Shown here piece after piece: positions 60,131 to 64,000 of a stretch of 64,000 bases of DNA. The stretch comes from Apiospora phragmitis (lineage: Eukaryota; Ascomycota; Sordariomycetes; Amphisphaeriales; Apiosporaceae). The notes beneath the pieces are model-generated. The model did no database searches and had not been told where the DNA came from. It saw nothing but the letters and a program-made list of their open reading frames with translations. Each line of letters begins with the position of its first letter. Position 1 is the first letter of the stretch. Location of the stretch: NCBI GenBank assembly GCA_038363925.1, contig JAQQWL010000011.1:5332001-5396000 (forward strand), written 5' to 3'. A program made the translations under genes and the position numbers.

Positions 60131-61559
60131 ATGGGCGACAACAACCCCCAGCCCGGCGGCGCTGCCGATTCCACGGCCCGGCCGACGAAGAAGAAGCTGA
60201 CAGCCGAGGACCTCTTCCCGCCGCACGTGCTGGCGCAGTACGATCCCAAGGCCGTCGAGCTCGTCCTGCTGGGCGCCAACTCGGACAAGCCCGCCCAGCA
60301 CGAGGCACCCCTCCCGGAGATCCGCAAGAACCCCGCGCTCTACGCGCCGCCCTGGTGCACCAACACGACGGGCTACGAGAGGGTCGCGGACGACGCGGTC
60401 GCGTCCACCGACGGCCAGGCCCAGGTCCCGGTTAAGGTTTACCGTCCCGATCCGGCCAGGTGGGGAGACGGCCCTTACGGCGTTCATCTCAACTTTCATG
60501 GTGCGTACTTGACATGCCTTTCCTAAATCGGTCGGTCTAGATCTTTGTTTCTTCTTCTCTCTGCGACAATTTTGTTTTATCGGATCTTATGATCTCGTGT
60601 TTGTTGAGATGATTGAGCGGATCCATCAAGGAAGGCGTTGGGTGATAAACCTACAAGAGATAAACTAATAGAGGGCACACCTTCAAATGCAATAGGAGGC
60701 GGCCATGTGCTCGGCGACCTAACGTGTGACGCGCTCCTCTGTCTGAACATGAGAGATGGCGCCGGCGTTGTTGTGGTGGATGTGAATTATCGCCATTGCC
60801 CTGGTAAGTTCATCGGGCTCCGTGGCTGGGGTGGCGTACGACGTTTGCTAACTCGAAGAATCAAGAGGTTACTTGGGGCAAGGGCATAGAGGATGGATGG
60901 GCTGCCGTCCAATGGGTATGATTACCTGACAACCGGCCTAAAAGGGCATTTGGAGATTAAGCGACATTAGCACTAACATTAAGCCAAAGGTCCGGGACTC
61001 GGCACAAAAGTTGAACATCAATCCAGACTCGGTCTCGGTAGGGGGGATCTCTGCAGGCGCCACCATCAGCTTGGTGCTGCAGCATCTGGCGCGGGACGCC
61101 GGCGTGCCCCTGAAGCTGTGCATGGCGACGGTGCCGGCGACGGACAAGGGGCTGCTGTACGACGACCCGGCCGAGTCGCCGTACCCATCGTTCCGCGAGT
61201 TCGCCCACGGTCCCGTGCTGCCCTTCAAGCGCATCCGGCTCTTCGGCGGGTTCTGCTTCCCACGCGACCAGCTTCCCAAGCGCCTCGCCCTGATCCCCGA
61301 GTGGTGGACGTGTCCCATCAAGGCCGACAACTTCCGGGGGCTCTGCGACACCTTCCTTCGCACCGGCGCCGTCGACCCCCTCCGCGACGAGGGCGAGGCC
61401 TACGGCTTCAAGCTCGTCCAGGCCGGGAATGTCAAGGTCACGATGAAGCGGTATATCGGGTGCCCTCACATGTGGATGTATTGGAGCCCTATGCCCCAGA
61501 AGCACGAGTACGACCAGGATTCCATCCGGGCACTGAAGGATGCGCATGGTGTGAAATGA
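60131..61559 (+). CDS. Alpha/beta hydrolase, hormone-sensitive-lipase-like
   Basis: Four exons (60131-60500, 60696-60803, 60866-60915, 60990-61559) encode 365 residues in frame. The oxyanion-hole motif HGGG is at 123-126, split by the first intron, and is followed by DVNYRHCPE. The nucleophile elbow is GISAG with Ser197, the probable catalytic Asp is in DPLRDEG (about 305), and the His is in GCPHMW (336). This is the HSL (GDXG) branch, which hydrolyses short-chain esters, lactones or amides. The N-terminus has no secretion signal, so it should be cytosolic. The first intron is long (195 nt), and the second and third introns end in AAG rather than the usual CAG or TAG, but conserved residues on both sides support those junctions. 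Natural substrate unknown. Confidence 0.88.
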
Positions 61560-61837
61560 AGGGTTATTCAGCATATACCTAGGTATGAGGGGGGTGGAGG
61601 GGCGGGGGTCGTTTACTACTACTTGAACTCCAAGTTTTCCCGAAGGGAGTGGACGAGGAGCAAGAAATATGGGCTTCAGGGGGCGGACGCAGATGATTAT
61701 TATCAACGATGCTAGCTCGTTCAATCGCCTTTATGCTGAATCCGCTTACTTGATTTCTGAACGGATTCGCATCTATACTATAATTCAAGTGCGCTCCAAT
61801 GACCAGCTCAAAGATCCTCTGGCTCCATTCCCTTTTC

Positions 61838-62908
61838 TCAGCCACCTAATCCATATTGCGCCTTCGACGTGCGCTTGAAGACAGCCAAAACATCTTCTCG
61901 GCCATGCGCCAGCTCTTCTGCAGTCTTCCACATGGTGTCTTTGAGTTCAAGGTTGACACGGCCGCTAGCTAGGAGCTTCTCAATACAGCTGAGAATCCCG
62001 TTTTTCTCCGATGTGACAGCCAAGTGGAGAGGCGTGCTGCATGTTGAGTCATGGGCATTGACATCGGTACCTTGGTTGATGAGAACATACACGACTGCCT
62101 CGTGGCCCCAGACAGCTGCCAAATGAAGAGCTGTGGCTCCTTCCTTGGATTCATCGTCGAGCGCAGCTCCAGCAGCGACGATGCCGCGGACGACGTCGAG
62201 ATGCCCTGCTTCCGCGGCAAGATGCAGAGCGGTGTATCCTCGCGATTCCTTGGCCGAGAGGCTGGCCTTATAGCCAACAAGTCTTCCGCAGGCCTCGAGG
62301 TCGTTGTATTCGGCGGCGTGATGCAGTGGCATCCAATCCTGGACATCTCTGGCGTCAAGTTCCGTTCCAAGACGAAGTGCAACCTCCAATGTCTCGATCG
62401 AATGAGACAGCACTGCTTGATGGAGAACGGTTTGCTTCGCATCATTCTTGGTGTTGAGAAACACCTTTTGCGAAGCAAGCATTGCCAGCATACTAGCATG
62501 GCCTTGCCGAGCAGCCACCATCAAGGGAGTGTTGCCAGACTGGTCGCGGCTGTCGAAGAAGAGCTTCTGTAGGCCTTTCTGAGCGGGAGGGAACTCCAGC
62601 AGGCAGCGGATTAAGGCAGCTATACAACAGTAAAGTGTCAGTCATTGCTCACCATAGAGCCAGCAAAGGCTTAGAGAAGGAAATGCATTGTATCTTACTA
62701 CGGCACATCAGTGTACCGCACATTGCGCAATGGTGCCCAAGATGTTGCCCCATGGCATCTTCGACTCGGACGATTACTTCCGCCGTGGTAATCTTCTCTC
62801 TCTCTCTGCCAGCTGCTTCACGAGCGTGATCATGGGCAATACTTCACCATTGCTACCGTTCTGGAGCAGACGAGCCTTCTCTTCGTCAGCTACGTTGAAG
62901 TGGCCCAT
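61838..62908 (-). CDS. Ankyrin-repeat protein, frame broken at a (GA)n run
   Basis: ATG 62908 starts exon 1 (MGHFNVADEEKARLLQNG). After LVKQLAERE the frame runs into a stop, but shifting by two bases at the GA run (62795-62806) gives continuing protein, ITTAEVIVRVEDAMGQHL then HHCAMCGTLMC, up to a GTAAGA donor. The intron is 62620-62698, and exon 2 (62619-61838) then joins in the right phase. Exon 2 holds about six ankyrin repeats with typical TPLHLA or TALHLAA cores, for example GYTALHLAAEAGHLDVVRG and GATALHLAAVWGHEAVVYV. Ankyrin stacks bind other proteins; the cysteine/histidine cluster before the intron could bind zinc, which is a guess. The locus is a pseudogene, a slipped allele or a sequencing error. 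Confidence 0.75.
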
Positions 62909-63477
62909 GGTGTTGGTTGGTCGAAGGGAAAGGGGGTCGGTGGCCAGGAGGCTTGCAACAACTGATAAGACAGCAAAAGCAATATACAAGCTTGGGTAGT
63001 TGCAAATGCTTGGTTGAGAAGAAAAGAAGAACAATATATCAGGAAGGATTGGTCGGTGATAATGGGTTGCTTTATATGATTGAGTATGCAATCAATGCAA
63101 TGATCCTCCGTATTCACGTGAATACTACATCACTTCACGCTCGGTCAGAGGACCAAAGTGCACAATATTGAATATAACGCGGATCGGACGATGGGGAGTC
63201 TTGACAGGAACAGGATCCTAATGGCCAATTGCTTGCATGCGTAAATGTTCCAAAGTAAAACCATTAAATACTGAGGCTGACAGGACTTGACCAGAAAAGA
63301 AAGGGGCGCTTTGCTTGTAATCCCCTTTCCCTTGAGCATTGTCAACAATTGGTCAGAACATTTTCCTTTGATCGACTTCGCAGGGAGCTGATGTGTTCTT
63401 GCTGTACATCCATAGATCTATACATTCGTGTATTTACAATAGTACATAATAGCGTTATACAATCGGTCAACGCCATT
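62909..63477. other. Intergenic, no gene recognised
   Basis: 569 bp between the ankyrin gene start and the 3' end of the mS29 gene, both on the minus strand. It should contain the ankyrin promoter. No further structure was seen. Confidence 0.6.
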
Positions 63478-64000
63478 CTACAGCCTGGATACATACAGAC
63501 TAGCTTTCTCCAGCTCGCCCAGAATACCGTTTCCAGCGAGTGTCCATCTCTCACTGACAGTCTTCTCGTCTACTCTCAACCTCAAAACACCACTTGCAGC
63601 CCAGTACTCCATGAGTGACCGCGCCTCCAGCTTGGAAATGCTCTTCACATCAAACACCTTGACGCCCTTCAAAGCCTCAAACACGCGTTCATCGTACTTG
63701 GCGTAAAAGGCGTCCCGCTCCGGAAGGGGCAGCCCAGCCTGATCGGCAACAGCCTGCTCAAGTGCCTTCTCCACGGACTTATTCTTGAGCCAGTTGCCCT
63801 TTGTCATCACACCAACGATGGCTGCACCGTTGGGGAAGTGCGTCTTGCCACCCAGAGCCTCCACAAACAGCCTGATAAGAGCAAAATCGTGGCAGTGGAT
63901 TAGGTTGAAAGTCGGGCTGCGGTAGTCGCTAATCCGCATAATGTGGCTCAGACCGTCTAGGGTGAACATAATGGGTGGCCGGCCGGGCTGGAGCAGTTCC
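63478..64000 (-). CDS. Mitochondrial small-subunit ribosomal protein mS29 (DAP3), C-terminal part
   Basis: The frame is open across the right edge of the window, so the start is missing; about 173 residues are visible. The sequence shows the DAP3/mS29 pattern: PPIMFTLDGLSHIMRISDY, then SPTFNLIHCHDFALIRLFVEAL followed by a PNGAAIVG strand, and a C-terminal winged-helix-like end containing RSLMEYWAASGVLRLRVDE and VSERWTLAGNGILGELEKA. mS29 is the GTP-binding P-loop protein of the mitoribosome small subunit, acting in the mitochondrial matrix; its Walker A and targeting peptide would be off the window. No intron is seen in the visible part. Confidence 0.9.
   Translation of the reverse strand, partial: ELLQPGRPPIMFTLDGLSHIMRISDYRSPTFNLIHCHDFALIRLFVEALGGKTHFPNGAAIVGVMTKGNWLKNKSVEKALEQAVADQAGLPLPERDAFYAKYDERVFEALKGVKVFDVKSISKLEARSLMEYWAASGVLRLRVDEKTVSERWTLAGNGILGELEKASLYVSRL

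Noticed and set aside
1..64000. CRISPR arrays or operon-like gene strings
   Set aside because: No regularly spaced repeats with unique spacers; spliceosomal introns and gene layout are eukaryotic.

Overview
The window comes from a filamentous ascomycete (Pezizomycotina). The genes are GC-rich and split by short introns of about 53-195 nt with GTRNGT-like donors and CTRAC-like branch points. Families include a Zn2Cys6 transcription factor, a Dal5-type MFS permease, a fungal cAMP-receptor-like GPCR and mitochondrial mS29. A 20.8-kb AT-rich block shows the hallmark of repeat-induced point mutation (RIP): CpA/TpG almost gone while CpG survives. I cannot assign a genus.

Layout. 1-4 kb: an ankyrin protein with a disordered 5' end, then an acetoacetate-decarboxylase-superfamily protein, both on the minus strand. 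4.8-8.7 kb: a six-exon Zn2Cys6 regulator, then a coiled-coil protein cut short by an 11-bp tandem duplication. 10.6-12.5 kb: a complete cytochrome P450. 14.7-18.1 kb: a tail-to-tail pair, a SulP sulfate permease and a secreted bicupin oxalate decarboxylase, both carrying frame lesions and overlapping at their 3' ends. 19.9-25.7 kb: a DUF1275 membrane protein, a D-lactate-dehydrogenase-like enzyme and an FMO fused to a DUF6314-like domain.

25.819-46.622 kb is a transposon nest. Its two ends are inverted repeats of about 92 bp beginning GTTAACCCC and flanked by TA, so the whole block can be read as one old TIR element filled by later insertions. Inside are a complete 7.6-kb Ty3/Gypsy element (35348-42933, minus strand, CTCGT target duplication), parts of two related Gypsy elements in opposite orientations, three Fot1/pogo-like DNA transposons with intact TIRs and TA duplications, and two copies of a roughly 131-bp short repeat, one of which escaped RIP. 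Every coding frame inside is destroyed.

46.6-64 kb: a gene-poor stretch, a Dal5-like MFS transporter, a 5.4-kb gene-poor stretch, a cAMP-receptor-like GPCR, an HSL-type alpha/beta hydrolase, an ankyrin protein whose frame breaks at a (GA)n run, and the 3' part of mitochondrial ribosomal protein mS29 running off the right edge.

There is no obvious single pathway. Regulator, P450, permease, oxalate decarboxylase, dehydrogenase and FMO look like accessory metabolism beside a repeat island. The notable theme is the number of frame lesions (at least five loci) in single-copy sequence; either this is decaying accessory DNA or the assembly has residual indel errors.
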